From assembly GCA_020740775.1 (NCBI GenBank), contig JAHEWK010000001.1, positions 4,154,001 through 4,218,000 of the forward strand: a DNA stretch of 64,000 nucleotides. Reading direction: 5' to 3'. The DNA comes from Ilyonectria destructans (taxonomy: Eukaryota > Ascomycota > Sordariomycetes > Hypocreales > Nectriaceae). Positions 1 through 13,100 of this stretch are shown here, piece by piece. The position numbers were made by a program, and so were the translations under genes. Under the pieces are notes generated by a model. That model made no database searches, was not told where the DNA came from, and saw only the letters and a program-made list of their open reading frames with translations. Each line of letters begins with the position of its first letter. Within the stretch, counting starts at the first letter, position 1.

Positions 1-1639
1 GGCCCCCAGTGATGCCAACATGCTCCATTCTCATCGCCGTCTGGCAGGAGAACGAGGAAATAAGGGGGGTCACTGCGAGATTGCGTGCGGTGGCATGAGG
101 ATGCCTTTGTGGCTAGACGGGGATGATGTGCCAAATGAGAGCTGAATCAATTGTTGAGAAACTCCCAACGTCGGTGTCCCCGGGCTTCGTTTTTCGCCCT
201 TTTGGCACGTCGGTCGTTAGGACAAGCAAGGCCGACAGCTGCGGGCGACACGCCGCGCTGCCAAGCGGCTATTCCTCCAAGCCACCCTCTCTCAGCTCAG
301 GAAGCCGCTTTGCCAAGCATATCGCATATCATTGGCTTGCGCGCCTTGTTTTTGAGACACCCTCGCGCTTATTCTGTCACCACCAAATCAGTCCTGTACT
401 GCTGCTGTGTCGAGCCTCGCTCGGACATGCCAATTTGCGGGTTCCCAAAAATGTCGTCTTGGTGGGGTTGGATCAGGAGACATAGCTGAGCGTGCCCAAG
501 GAGAACGGGCCCAATTCACACGAGCACTTGAGCCAGGTCAAGGGCGATTTTCTCTAGGCCGTAGAAAGGACTCCGGACACCACCAAGTCAGATGCCGGAG
601 AGCCCCTGTCGTGAAGAAATAATCACCAGTCCTCACAGGGCATTGATTTTCCTGACGTGGTACGACCCTCGACTAACGCTAACTTTTGTTTCGACGCCTT
701 GTCCTTCAGGCCATGGGAGCAAAGTCAAGGGGGATCATGTCATGATTGCGAGAGACGGTCTGTGCTGTTGTACGCAAACAATTCAATTTCAGTTTGTTGC
801 TGCTGTCGCCATCTGTCGACTCCGCTAACTAACTCGTCAAGTCGCAGCCCGGCTTCACCCGTAGCCTTCCTAGTTGCTCATACAAATGCCTGCCTCCCAA
901 GACGTACGGAACACATGATGCTGTGCACCGTCTCAACCGGGTATATCGTCACCGTAACTAATCGTACAATCGCCCCCTCTTCCTCGCCTGCTTCCTTTCC
1001 CTCTTTCTTCTCCCTCCGCCAATGGTGTAACAATGCATGTTGCCTTCTGCGTGCCGATAACGTAAGGGTCTTCGAATTTCAGACGGAAACCAATCGCTTC
1101 GAAACGTAGATATCAAGGCAGACGTGCCCGATCCTGGGAAAATAAAAAAGACAACTGACTCCCCAAACGCCGTGTGGGAAAGGTATCGATAGGTCGGCCC
1201 ACTCCACAAAGGCCAGTCCCAGACACCCCCCCAATAAAACAATTCCCCGCTAGATGGTGTTGGGGAGGAGACCGCAAAAAGGAGTCACCCTCCCATCGAA
1301 ACGATCGACTCGAATGATAGAAACCGCCGTAACCTTCCCCTTTCCTAGCCAGTCGGAATCCCCTCCGCGCCAGCCTTTTGTGGTCCGTTTCTCTAAACCG
1401 CGCTTGCCGTGATGTAGTAATATTTCCAGGTGATAAAACAAAAAACACGTTGATTAAAAAGGGTGTCCGAGGAAGCCGTTGCTAAACTGAGATTCGTCGT
1501 GACACCAAGGTTTGTGATGGTGAGCGAGTGCTGTATTTGCGTGTGTTCGTAAAAGTAAAATAAATGTAACGACTCGAAGGTCATTGCGAGAATGTGAGCC
1601 GGTTTATTGACTCAGAATGTAACCGCATCGCGTGTTGAT
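1..1639. other. Intergenic, no gene recognised
   Basis: I see no reading frame with convincing protein composition or splice-site support. Short ORFs on both strands are low-complexity or rich in Ser/Cys/Arg, as expected by chance. The right end (about 1250-1639) is the 3' flank of the reverse-strand flbC-like gene and probably includes its 3' UTR. The left edge may hold the flank of a gene outside the window. Confidence 0.6.
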
Positions 1640-2910
1640 TTAGTCGGATTGGTGATCCTCAGATCCAGCTTCCGAGCGAGCATCGCCACGGTGAACTTTC
1701 CTGTGTCGGCGCAGGTTGGAAACGACCGAAAAGTGTCGGCCACAGCCCTCAACTTCGCAAGCGAAGGCTAGTAGAGTATTAGCATGAATCCTTGGTCACA
1801 GAAAATATTGTGTCAGACACTCGGGTACGTACGCTTCTCGCCAGTGTGGCTGTACATATGAGTCTGCAGGGAACTCGGGCGAGTAAACCGCTTGTCGCAG
1901 ACCTTGCACTTGTGCTTCTTCTGGGTGCTAGAAGAGACCTTGGAACTGAACTGTCCCATCATTGACTGGGGCGCGGGGGGGATCTGGGAAGCCATCAACC
2001 CCTGTGGTCGAGGGAGGGCCCTCGAGTTGACGGATTCGATGTCTGAACCAGCAGTTGAGTAATCGGAGACTGAGTCGCCATAGTAGGAGCTGAAGTTACC
2101 AGAGGAGGAGATGGAGGAGCTGGTGGAGTGGGTGGAAGGAAATCCGTATGAATCTACGGAAGACCTGTCGCTCCGAGGGCCATAGATGTTCCTGGGGGTT
2201 TCTTGGCTCATGGCGAGCATGCCGTGGCTTGCGTCAAGAGCATCCGCGAAACTCCTTCGGTCATCATGCGGTAGACCTCTAAGTTGAGTGTCAGTTCTCT
2301 CGCTCACAAAAGGACTATCGAACAAGTCTCGATAGGCACTGGGTAGTACTAACTGCTGAGAGAACCGCCTGGCATGGTCTGCGTCAGGGGCGAGAGTGAA
2401 GTGTGGCGGCCGAACGGGGGCGGGGGCGTAACCCATGGCCTCGTAAGGGGCGGCAGAGGTCGGCACGAAGTGAGGGTTGACTGGGGAAGCCGACGTTGTG
2501 TACGTCGGGTCCCCGTATGCCGCGGATGTAGTTTGCATGCGGTTGATGCTGAGGAGATCTTGAGGCACATTGAGTAAGTCCTGATGCTCGTAGATACCGG
2601 CCATTGAGGGAGAAGGGCTGAGGCTACCTGCGGAGGTGTTGGCGACAGGCATTGAGCCATACGATGCAATAGATGAGGCACTGCTGGTGCTGGCGCGGCC
2701 ACTATGCGATGGCTTGCCGGCCATCATATTGGGGTTGAGGGCCTGATGATGGCTGCCAACGAAGAGAGCGCCACCCGCCGGGGCGGTTTGGGGAGGTGAC
2801 GATGCCGATGACCATGGGTTTGAAAATGCTGGAGGTTGTGCGGGAGCCGAATAGTCAAAGTTCAACGAAGGCCCAAATCGCTGCTGCGTCGTGTCGAGAG
2901 TCATGGTCAT
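1640..2910 (-). CDS. flbC: C2H2 zinc-finger regulator, FlbC-like
   Basis: Predicted nuclear DNA-binding protein of 401 aa in two exons: 2910-1833, a 65-bp intron 1832-1768 (GTACGT donor, CTACTAG acceptor), then 1767-1640. The intron lies inside the zinc-finger region, so an unspliced read stops early at 1813. Two C2H2 fingers sit at the C-terminus. Finger 1 has Cys335, Cys338, His351 and His355 and is followed by the linker HTGEKPF. Finger 2 has Cys363, Cys368, His381 and His385. The N-terminal 330 residues are disordered and rich in Ser, Pro and Ala, a typical activation region. FlbC in Aspergillus nidulans is an upstream activator of conidiation (brlA), and this finger pair and C-terminal placement resemble it. 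The start is the first ATG of the frame; a second in-frame ATG lies two codons on. Assignment to FlbC rather than another two-finger fungal factor is from memory. Confidence 0.8.
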
Positions 2911-2969
2911 GTTGGCGTGTGAACAAGACTATGTAAAGTTGAGGATGAGATGAGAGGCCGAGTGAGCAT
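2907..2969 (-). promoter_or_regulatory. 20-codon uORF overlapping flbC-like start
   Basis: On the reverse strand an ATG at 2969 opens a 20-codon ORF. Its TGA stop overlaps the main ATG as ATGA, so the uORF ends on bases 2909-2907 and the main ORF starts at 2910. It is the only ATG between 2910 and about 3357 on this strand, so any leader running from beyond 2969 would meet it first. Such overlaps allow termination-coupled re-initiation. Whether the transcript begins upstream of 2969 is not known. Confidence 0.55.
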
Positions 2970-4854
2970 AGATGGTTTGGTGATTGCGAGGGAAGAAAGT
3001 TTTGTTGATCAGATGCGGGATCCTAACTAGAGAAAAAGCCAAGTCGGTGACACAGATCAGAGACAAGATGATCGCTTTTGGTTTGGAGATGTATGGAGAG
3101 TTTTGTCGGGGCCAAGGTGGGATCAGCGAAGTCTTAAGTGTCTGGGTGTGAATTGACGTGCGTCAATCCGCCTTCTGAAGCGGGCTCGGCGGCGGGAGAG
3201 CAGTGGAGTTCCCTGTACGTCTGGGTGGAAAAGGTGTGACGACTCTGGGTAAAGTGATCGGCAGGCCGATGTCCTTTCGCGATGGCTGAGGTGACAGGGT
3301 TGGTGCGATGAAGTAGGGTCGTAGGACCAAGCAGTGGACCAGGGGGTTGTGGGCTGCATAAGATGATGGCCTCTTAAGTCAATTTTGACAGCCCACGGCA
3401 GCCAGATAGCGTCCGCGGTACCAAGACGGCGCAGAGATCAGCAAGGTCCCTGGAGGTGGTCGGAAAATCTTGGATGGACGCGCCCGGGTGTGTTGAAGTC
3501 TCTGGTCGATTTGAGATTGTGTGAATAAGAGAGGATAGTCCCGTCTGGTTTTCTTGCCGGGATTGGAGATGTGTGCAAAAATCGAGTAGACGGTTTGGGA
3601 CGAACGACGAGGCAACGGTTTATACATGTATCCCTCCAGAGAACGAACACCCAAATGATATCGACACCAGCGAACTCTGTGGATCGGAAAGAGGGGTGGG
3701 AGATGGGTGACGGCGTTACGGGGTATGCTTGACTCTCTGCCGCAGGGAGGGGGTGTGGGAACTGAGAACCATCAGCGACGGACTGAGATGGAGGATGGAG
3801 TAGTGTGGTGGGTAAGGCTACGTACGGCAGTTTTGCAAAAGGGCCCCCGCCCCCCAAGAGCCAAGAGGCTTGTGGTGTGCGGGCGAACGCCACTGATGTG
3901 GAGGGTCTCAGATGAGTTGCAAGGCCGGAGACGGAGAGTGCGTAGCGGGCTGGGACTTGAGGTGGGCAGGGCGCCTGGGCAGGGCGGGATTATGCAGGGT
4001 CCCTCCATGGTTGAGCAATGAGCACGCTCGGCGATGAGCTTGGCTGGTCGACTGAGAAGAGGCGGCGGAGGGAATCAAGGGCCCCGAGGGCCGCAAGCCA
4101 CTCAACGGCAGCATCGAGGGATCCGCCCACGCTTGTTTAGCGTTGGGGAATTGCCAAAAGAGCTTGGCTGTGGTGGTGGGCTTGGTTGTGGGCTTGGTTG
4201 CGGGCATCGGCCTTTGGCCGTCAAGTCGCAGGTCATGGGGGAGTCGGGGGGGGATCCCACGTCAACAAGCAAAGCCAGGGGGACCGACTTGGCCTAAGAC
4301 GTACCGGATACCTTCTGGACGACCAAAAACATCCGGGAGGCGTCAAGCCGCAGCGCCCCCTGTCGCGGGAGGGTGTCGACCCATCAGAGCCCTGACGTAA
4401 GGAAAGGCACGTCAAGAGACGGCGCCGGGGTGTGTTGTTTTGAGTGTGGGCCTGTGGGACCCCCCGGGCGAGACAAGAAACACAGGGAGCCAGACGGTGA
4501 AGGGAATTGAAACAGTCCTGTGAGGCAAGGCGCGAGCTGGGAACCGGGACGTGGTGCGGAAGAAGCGCCAGCGCCAGGGAGAGGGCATAGCCATGGACTT
4601 TGGGGGCGACAAAGGGACACTGACATCAGTAGGTCGGGATTGTCCAGCCCGGTGAGGTCGTGAGGCCGCAAACTGACGTAGTGCCCCCCCCCTCCCCCCA
4701 AGATGCCGCGGCGCTCTCACAAGGGCAAGGCCACACGATGGCAAGCCCTGAGATATCACCGTCATCGTGCTCCAGAGTCCTAGAGTCGGGGTGGGACAAG
4801 CTCAGCGAAGAGTGGTCAGGAATTCATGTAAACAGCTGTAGTCTGGGGGCGGCA

Positions 4855-4888
4855 AGCAGCACGCAGCACGCAGCACGCGGCACGCAGC
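4855..4888. repeat. 7-bp tandem repeat (AGCACGC)n
   Basis: Four to five imperfect copies of a 7-bp unit (AGCACGC) in non-coding DNA. A simple minisatellite with no associated ORF. Confidence 0.7.
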
Positions 4889-5439
4889 CAGCCCGCAGCC
4901 AGAGAGGCCCGTAGTCCAGGCCAGGGCACCCAACCCAACGCACCATGCTGGGAAGTGGTGTTGGAGTGATGCCATATCGCCGTGACCCACGGCTTGATTG
5001 CTGGAGCCTCCCTGGTCCCCTCCCCCTCCGGTCCCGTGCTTGCTTCCCCATGCTTTGCAGCCTTCGCTTGCTCGGGTGGCCAGGCTCTGCTTGTCCCTCG
5101 ATGGTTGCATGGCTTCCAGGGTAGCATCCGACTGCGGGACACGGTCATGATTGATGAGAGAGAATGGACGACGAGATGGGATGGACGGGCGTCTGAGAGA
5201 GTCTGAGAGCGTCTGCCTGGGGATCCCAGTTGTCAGTTGCCACATCCTCGTACTGTACGGCAGGTCCAGGTCTCACTGTCCTGGCGCATTGAAAGGCCAA
5301 AGCTTCTCATATCATGACAGTGCCGGGACATTCATCATGAGACTGTACGAAGGCTGGTGCAGGAAGTTTGACGGCTTGCCAAGGTATAGGTACGTACCCA
5401 TCGTACAGTATAGTACAGTGCGTGTACAGGTATCTTTCA

Positions 5440-5625
5440 GTGTCTAATGAGTTTCTTAGATCTTTTCTACTTAGTACCTAGGCAATGGACTAGATTTTCC
5501 TACTATTATTCTGATACTGAGGGTTTAGATATGCAAGTGCTGCTAACCCCAAGTACACTACAGTATATAACATTGAATTACTTGTCTATTTCTAATTTTC
5601 AGGGGAGAGCTTCTGTGAGGTCCTC
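5440..5625. other. AT-rich patch in a GC-rich desert
   Basis: A block of roughly 180 bp that is clearly AT-richer than its surroundings, with many TA dinucleotides. No ORF of protein-like composition. It could be a relic of a mutated repeat or a matrix-attachment-type spacer; the sequence alone does not decide. Confidence 0.45.
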
Positions 5626-7100
5626 ATTGCTCCGTTGATCACCACAGACCGTACTGTGTGGGGTCTACCTAGATACTATTGAAGTTGTCAAACTTCTTCC
5701 GCCAGTCTTCGCACAGCCCTGGTCCACTGCCCGGCCCTGTCCTGCCCATGTCCTGCCCGCTGCCCGCTGCCCGGTACTGCTTTCGACCGATGCTGCGCGA
5801 TGGTTGTCGGCCTTAGCCCGCTTTGCCTCGATTTCGCCTTGTCTCTCTTGCTAGCTCGACGCCTCCTCCACTTCGGGGAACCGCCATTTTCCTCCCCAAG
5901 GAAAGAAAGGAAAAAAATGTCTCTTTTGAGGGGTGTGTGGCACTGTCACTGGTGAGTGGGAGAAGAGAAAGAAAGAAGAAAAGGAAGCAGAAGACAAAGC
6001 CATCGACCGGGACTAGCAGTGACACTGACGTTGGCAGTGACACTAGCACTGGCATGGTCGTCATTATACGCACTGTATGATGCCGTTCCTGACTTGCTCT
6101 ACCCGTCATTGCTGTCCACCCTGGAACCTAATTTACAGCGCCTACTTGCCTCCGGGCTACGGGTACCGTAGTCCGTCCTTGCACTGTACCTACCTTACCT
6201 ACCTTTGGTTCGTATGTATGTAGCAGGTGGTATGCTTCACACACACACATGCCTTACACACACTGTATAGCGCCGCACAGCACTGAAGCAACCATTAGGG
6301 CGCTCCTTCCTTCCTCTCACGGTGTACCGGTTGTCCTCCTTCCCACATTGTCCAGGCTACCAGACCACTTAACTCCAAGGTACCCAGGCCAACCCTACAT
6401 TTCTTTACCTTACATCCACCTCCAGAGGCATTCATCCGCATCACATCCTGGCAAGCCTCGGACGCACGCTGCTGCTGCTACTGCTCGAGCTACTGCACCC
6501 TCCTCTTCCGGGTGTGTCGCTGTCTGCTCCGTCGACACCTGAGGCCGCCACGCATCAAAAGGCTCCGCTTTGCCCGCCCGTTCGCTGACCGGATGATGGG
6601 AGTGGCGCCCACGCTAGGCATGGGGGCGCCGCTGTCGCAGCCAGTCCGCCATCGAGCACGCCCTCCTCTTCCACCTTCCACTCCAAGCCGCTCCCGGGAA
6701 TAAGACTCTGTTGCCTGAGGCCGCAAATCTGATTCGATCAAGGATGGGAAACGTAAATGGCCACCATGGAGACTCAGGGCTTGGACTGGGTTCAGGACAT
6801 GGGGGGACATGGCCATGGCGCCGCCAGTCAATCCGGCCACAGACCGCTCATGAGCCCTCTACGCCTTAGCTCTTCACCAGCATCCAAGCCTGGACACCCA
6901 GCCCGCTCACCCTCTATCGGCGTTAAGCCAGCCGCTTAAAAGCCAAGCCCTGTGGCCTCCTCCTCGCAAACTAGGCTGCAGGTGGACAAGACTAGAGAGA
7001 AGTCACCGCGTTGCTCACGACAAGATGGTCATGATAAGATGAAGAACGGTGGCTTTGACTTGGGTAGCTACCGCTGCCCAGCTTGCCACTTAAACTCAAC

Positions 7101-10100
7101 TGAGCTCAACTCAACTCAATTCGCCCGTCTCATCACGCGACCCAAGAGCGGCCCGAATTCGACGAAGACGGCAAACCCCGCCAATGGCCACGACCTTGAA
7201 GTTTGTTGGCCACAGTGGGATACGGATAGTCAAGGGTGGAAACGCTCCGAGTTCCAGCTTCTCTTCTCAAAGCACGCCAAATAACATGGGCTTGCATCCC
7301 GAACGCCCACCCATGCAACAAGGGAGTGACAGGCCAGCCCCTCCCAGTAGTCCCCACGTCTGTAGGGGCTCCCTTTTCTCTCCTTTGTGGCGACCCCGAT
7401 GTCTTCTTCAAGATTTCGGCCGGTGCCAGCTGCGTCTCTCCAGTTGTTTGCCCTATTTTGGTTGACGGGTCTTGGGTCGTTCACACGAAATCGACCAAGC
7501 TTCCCGCCTAATCCCAATTTGAGGACATGGATTCAGAAGCGGTAGGCCCAAATGGGATGGCTGAAACAAAGATGTGCATGGGGGCCCCGGACACCCGCTG
7601 ATTATGGTCATTTAATGGATCTACCTTGATCACAGCCATCGGCATCCAAATCTGCACGTTGGACAGCCTTGCCGAAGCCATCCGTGCAACCGGCACCTCC
7701 AGTCTGGCTCTCGACTGCACCGATATGATCTATTGGTGAGAGGGTTTTGTTCTAGCAGCCCCGCGGGTAATTCACCTATCGTCAGACTCATTGGATTATA
7801 GGCCGCAATCCTCATGTTCAGCCCAATTTACGTAACTCTCTTGGGACGACATCGGCCGTGACTTCAAGACCGGACTGCTTCCCTAGTTCGTCTGATCCAG
7901 ATACCCGAGATTGACGATACGTCGATCAAGCGCCGGCGCCGGCAGATGCAAACACCTTTTGCATCGGCGTGACGCCCTGTCCGTTTCCTGCATGCCACAT
8001 CGCAGGTATCCATGCACCTCCTATTCTAGTAGCCTCGCACCTTTCTAGAAGCCGGTCAGATCCGGAAAGGGTCGTCAGTGACGAAAATGAGACGAAAGAT
8101 TGTGACCTGACGCTGTCATCAGCCTTCCCTGGTCCAAACCAGAGAATCATCTCTCATGGTAAATGAAGGGGTCGGGGCTACCGACCTAGTGGCAGACTGG
8201 CAGCAGTTGACAGGCCAGTTAAGGCCCGCGCCCATGACAAGGGTATGTCTCAGAATCGACCAGCATTCCCCAGTCCGCCTCCAAGGGAAAAATGTAACCT
8301 GAACGGCAGAGATTCAAAGCTCAACTTCGTGTCTATGAGGTACGACGGTTGACACCCTCTCGGGTTGCTTGGCTCAGCTCAAGACTTAGTTTTCTTTGAA
8401 CCTCATCTCGCCATCAGATCACCAAGTGGGTTTCGACGAGATTAGAACGAAAAGATGCCGATGGAACCAGTCCGAGCTTCACGCCATTTCTTGGTTGGTT
8501 GTCGACCATGTCCTCGGCATTTTCGTTGAGGACCAGGCTATCATCTGTCTCTCGTGAAAGGGGGTTGAAGAATATCCGCGACTTTGAACCAGCCCGTTCT
8601 GCCACAGAGACTTGTTGGTCACATACAAGATCCAATCACTCATGAGTCAAAGAACTCATTCAAAAGTCATGTCCAGGTTAATACAAACGAAACCCCAATT
8701 TTCAACACAACGCACTGGCCGGGCGTTGCAAACCATGAATGTCACCCGATTTGCACTTGGAATAGACCAAGGACGGGATGACACGGTGCATATGGCGCCT
8801 TGAGCAGCGGCAACAACTGACAGGCTAGCCGCGAGCCTTGTGATGATTTCTTTGGCTTCACTCCAAAATGTTCAACAAGACCGCATTTATCGCCGACACC
8901 TCATCTTCGAGGGGCAACAGACGGCTCACGCCGTTGGGAAGTGGAGGCATCTCACGTACACAAGCGCGATCAGGAGGTGGCGAACTCAATCTCAACATCT
9001 GTGAAAACAGATTTGCGAAGTTTATCCAATATCAAAGAGCCGCACACGAAAAAGAAATGCCCGATACCCTGCCGCGATCCCAAGCCCCCATGAGTGAGCC
9101 GTGAAGGGGTGTTGGTTACATCTGCCGAAATCCCGGTGTTTCGTTTTTGAAAGGTGTCGCTGGACGTAACGTGGGATTTGAGATCTCCACTTTGACGGGA
9201 TCGTGCGGTGAGGGACCCTAGTCTAGGCAAGCGGACGAGGGTCTTTGACAGCTAGCCGAGAAAGGAGACCTATCCACGCTGAAGCTGACGAGAGCGACTC
9301 TGGGGGAATGAAACCTGAGCACGGTGCTCTGCCGCGTGAGACCTAGGCAATGAGAGACCGTTGCGAACAGGTGCTGCACTACCGACACCGGTACACACTG
9401 GTCTGGGTCCAAGCAAACGGGAGAGGGGCAAGCTGCAGCGGCTGGAGAAACCGTCAACCTTCCCCAGACCAGATCTTAGCAAGTCGATCCTCCTACTCTG
9501 GTTCTCGGAAAATCATGAATTGGGATGAAGGGTCCCGACAATATCAGAAAGCGAGTCCACCACCCACGTGTGGAAAGCTTAAGGATGCAGTGATCGCCAT
9601 GGTTCACGTTTGCCCGAACGGTTCCCTGGGGCTGCCCGGGGCTTACTCGCGGACGTTTTCTCCGCGATAATGGGATTGTTTCCACCCGACGACGGTGGGA
9701 TCCTCATCGTACATGACGCCAAGCCCTGACACGGGTCGGCTTTTACCAGTACCAGATACCAGTCCCCTGACCGCACAGCATTCCGCACCCCCCCAGTCCT
9801 CCTCCCCGGCAAGACAAGGACCGAAATCAGACGGACCCTTGTGTGAAACAGGCGCGTGACGTCAGGACGGGGGAGATGGCCAGGTACACACGATGTTGAA
9901 GTGATAACCCCGTGCGGAATAGAATTTGAGCCCAACTGCATTCACGTCCGGGCCTTCTCGGCCGGCGCCTCAGGTCCATGCCAAGACATAGTTAGCAAGC
10001 TCAGCAAGGTTGGCAATTCCCTATGTGCAGCACTTGGAGGAGAGCGGGGCGTGCAAAAACCAGCGGCGTTGTTGGCGCCGAATTAGCTCTCTCGGGACGG

Positions 10101-13100
10101 ACTCGAGCCGACGCCACGGGAAGAAGGAAGCACGATAAACCAACGAGAAGGGACAATGCCAGCAGGGGGTCGCCTCAGCAAACAGCGAGCTTGTCGAAGT
10201 AGGTGTTTTTCCAATGGCGCAAGCAGTGGAGCTAGGACGGGGAAGGAGGAACAGCCGGTAGCTGGCAATTGGCATGCCGATTGCGGGTCATCGGTCCCTA
10301 AAGATCTAGCTTGTCTATGCCAGAGCGGTTCATACATGCAAGATGCTCAAGAAGACGGGGGACAAGCAAGGCCATGGAGGTGTTCCGGGTTACTCACAAA
10401 TCCTCGGGTCAACCCAAATGAGATACATCTTAAGTCCTCGTTATATTTGCCCTCTGACGAAGGCACAATTGGTAAACTACGCCAGGGCTATCACCGTTGT
10501 GTATATGTCACCACCGCGATGATGTGTCCTGATATGGCCTGAAATCTACCATCATCCTCATCGTCATTCTCATCATCAGGTCGTCACTTCTGGGAGACTA
10601 AGGCGAGGCAGTTGCCTCCCTCCCTGAGACTGGGCCGAATAGCATGTTTCACTGGCTGAGGGCGACCTGCAGCTCCGCTACCTCGGTCATTGCCCGCCCA
10701 CCGTCGACCGTGTAACGCGCGACGGCTCGGTACCAGCGACCTCCAATCTTGCAGCCAACAGGTTTCTGGTTGGCGACAGCCTTGATATGCAGGGCAATCG
10801 AAGCCAGAAAGGCGCCACCGTGCAGCGGGAGGGGACGCTTGGCTTGACTGGCAAGCCACCAGATGATGGACCCTGACGGGGCCAGTGGTGGTGTGTATCT
10901 GAGGCTGACGATCAACGAGTCAACAAGCTGCTCCTAAGCATGCATCACATCTCATAACAAAGCATAACCAACCTGCAGATTGGGGGGCGTCTGTCAGGCA
11001 AGCCATGGCTGGATCCTTGAGATGTTGCTCTCGGATCGAATTTCTCGCACTTGACAACCAACCGGCGCTCCTCGATGGACTTTTTTCTTTTGTCTCGACC
11101 GGCTTTCTGCTGTCTCAGATGTGTGGCAGTCAGCTCCCGATTCAATGCCGGCTTACCTAGGGAGCACTCCCCGCTTCCGCCACCCATCTCTATGCATCTG
11201 ATCACAAACAAGTACGGGAGGGGGCGGATGAAAGTCGGTCATTCGCCTACTTGTGTGGGATGCCAATGGCTGGCAATGGCTGGCAATGGCTGGCAATGCC
11301 GGTGTGGGAACCTGAATCATCATCCCAGGACAAGTCTTGAGTCGTGCGTCATGATACATTGGTCGAGCCTGAGCAAGTGTCCTGGAGCCTGACGAGGCGT
11401 TGGTCGTCGTCGAAACTGAAATGGACGTGGCTTCTGCCCACTCCAGTCCACCCGCGAAGTCGCCGAGACAAGGCGCAAGCGCTTGGCGCTCTTTAGGTTT
11501 CCTGGCTTGTCAGTGTGGGCTCGTTTGCCTACAGACATGGGATTCCAGCAATTCCCATCCCATGCTACGACACCCATACGACTCGCGCTTGATCGCGCCG
11601 CCCACCCACCTGCCAATTGCCGTCTCCACGGCGCCGGTAGTTGGCATTTGTCTCTGTTGTGCTCCCACTACGTCTACGCCGTCGATGAGGGAGTCGATGA
11701 GACTTGGCTATGTGTGTTTGGTAGGCCGGGTATCATACCCGCCCGCGCTGTCCCCTTCTCAACACCTCCGCGGAATGGCGGTGCAAAGGGGCGGACATGT
11801 CGGTAGTGGGAATAGCTGGCGCTGGCCATGATGCCGTGGCGGCGTCAGTCGGTGGGAATGTCTGTCTCACTGCCTCACTGCCCACGTTGGGTGACCGGCC
11901 GGGTCTTGCTCCTTATTCTCGGCCGGGCGCATGAGACTTTGCGTCATCGGGGCACGCTGGCTGGTAGTTTCATTCCAGGCTGGCGGGTGATGCTCACGAC
12001 TTGCATTTGCGTGTTTTCTCCTTGGGAGTGTGGTGCTCAGGAGAAGTTGTGCCACACACCGTCATCGGGCTTTGACAGGAACTTTTGGTCCAGACCTTTA
12101 GTTTTTTCTTTGTCTTATATCTGGGGGTTTACCGAAAACGACGGCATGGGGAAAGTAAGCATTGCATGACAGAGTTGGACTCTGCGAACCTTGACGTTAG
12201 ACATGCCCAATTAATTGTTTGTCCCACAACCACGAGCCTCTCCATGGCCTGGCCACTGTTCTGCCAGCTACAATTGCATTAGCACGCCCCTCTATTGATT
12301 CCATTCGTGGTTGATTTCTAGTTTGTCCGAGCTCGGGCGTGCAAGTGCGATGGCTTGCGCAGTAGTCACGCCCTTGTCTCTCACGAGTGTGATTGCGAAG
12401 AAAGCCGCCGAGACATCGTCGTGAGTGAGACAGAATGAGGAACCGCCGAGAATCAGACGGGGATCGGACAGCATGTGAGGCGGCACGTTTCTCTTCTGTG
12501 TGAGACATGGCAGAGAACGTGTTCTTGCCTTGGACAGGATGCTCCGGCGTGATTTAGGGATGGTCCAGGGTAGGTGATTGATTTTTGGTGATTTGATTTG
12601 GTGGTCCTGTACCCCGTGAAATCGTCTAGTATATGATCATAGTGCATGGTGAAGCCTTCTACTGGTGTTCTAGGGAATCTACGTTGATTTTAACATGGCT
12701 AGTGAATTAAAGTAGTCGATCTTCTTCGTAGTTGCTATTAATACATGATTTACGGGTAGATCTTTCGCCCACTAGCAAACTATCAAAGGAGACACAACCA
12801 TAAAACTTAGAAAAGCCGTTGCCATGTCGGAATCGAGGAGTACCTAGTTATGTAGACGGCATATATAGATCATACATGTTGTAATATCCTCTGCATAGGC
12901 GGATTGAAGCTCTCAACAAGCATTGAGGTAGAGCGCTGATAGGTGATAGGAAGACGTAAAACCACTCTGAGTCACCAACAAGGACACCACGAAGGATACA
13001 TATCAAAGGAGCCTACGCGAAGAGCTAAAGCATACTTGTAAAGCCCTCCATCTGGATCCAAGAGTGGACCAAAAACATTCGCTTGCTCCGACACAGCGAC

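Larger units (their letters stand above)
2970..7100. other. Long upstream region of the flbC-like gene
   Basis: No gene recognised on either strand. About 2970-3357 is free of reverse-strand ATG and probably belongs to the long leader of the flbC-like gene. Beyond that the sequence is moderately GC-rich, with G-rich stretches around 3700-4300. It contains a 7-bp tandem repeat near 4855-4888, an AT-rich patch near 5440-5625, Cys-codon-like TGCCCGC repeats near 5750-5775 and a short CA repeat near 6239-6250. Confidence 0.5.
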
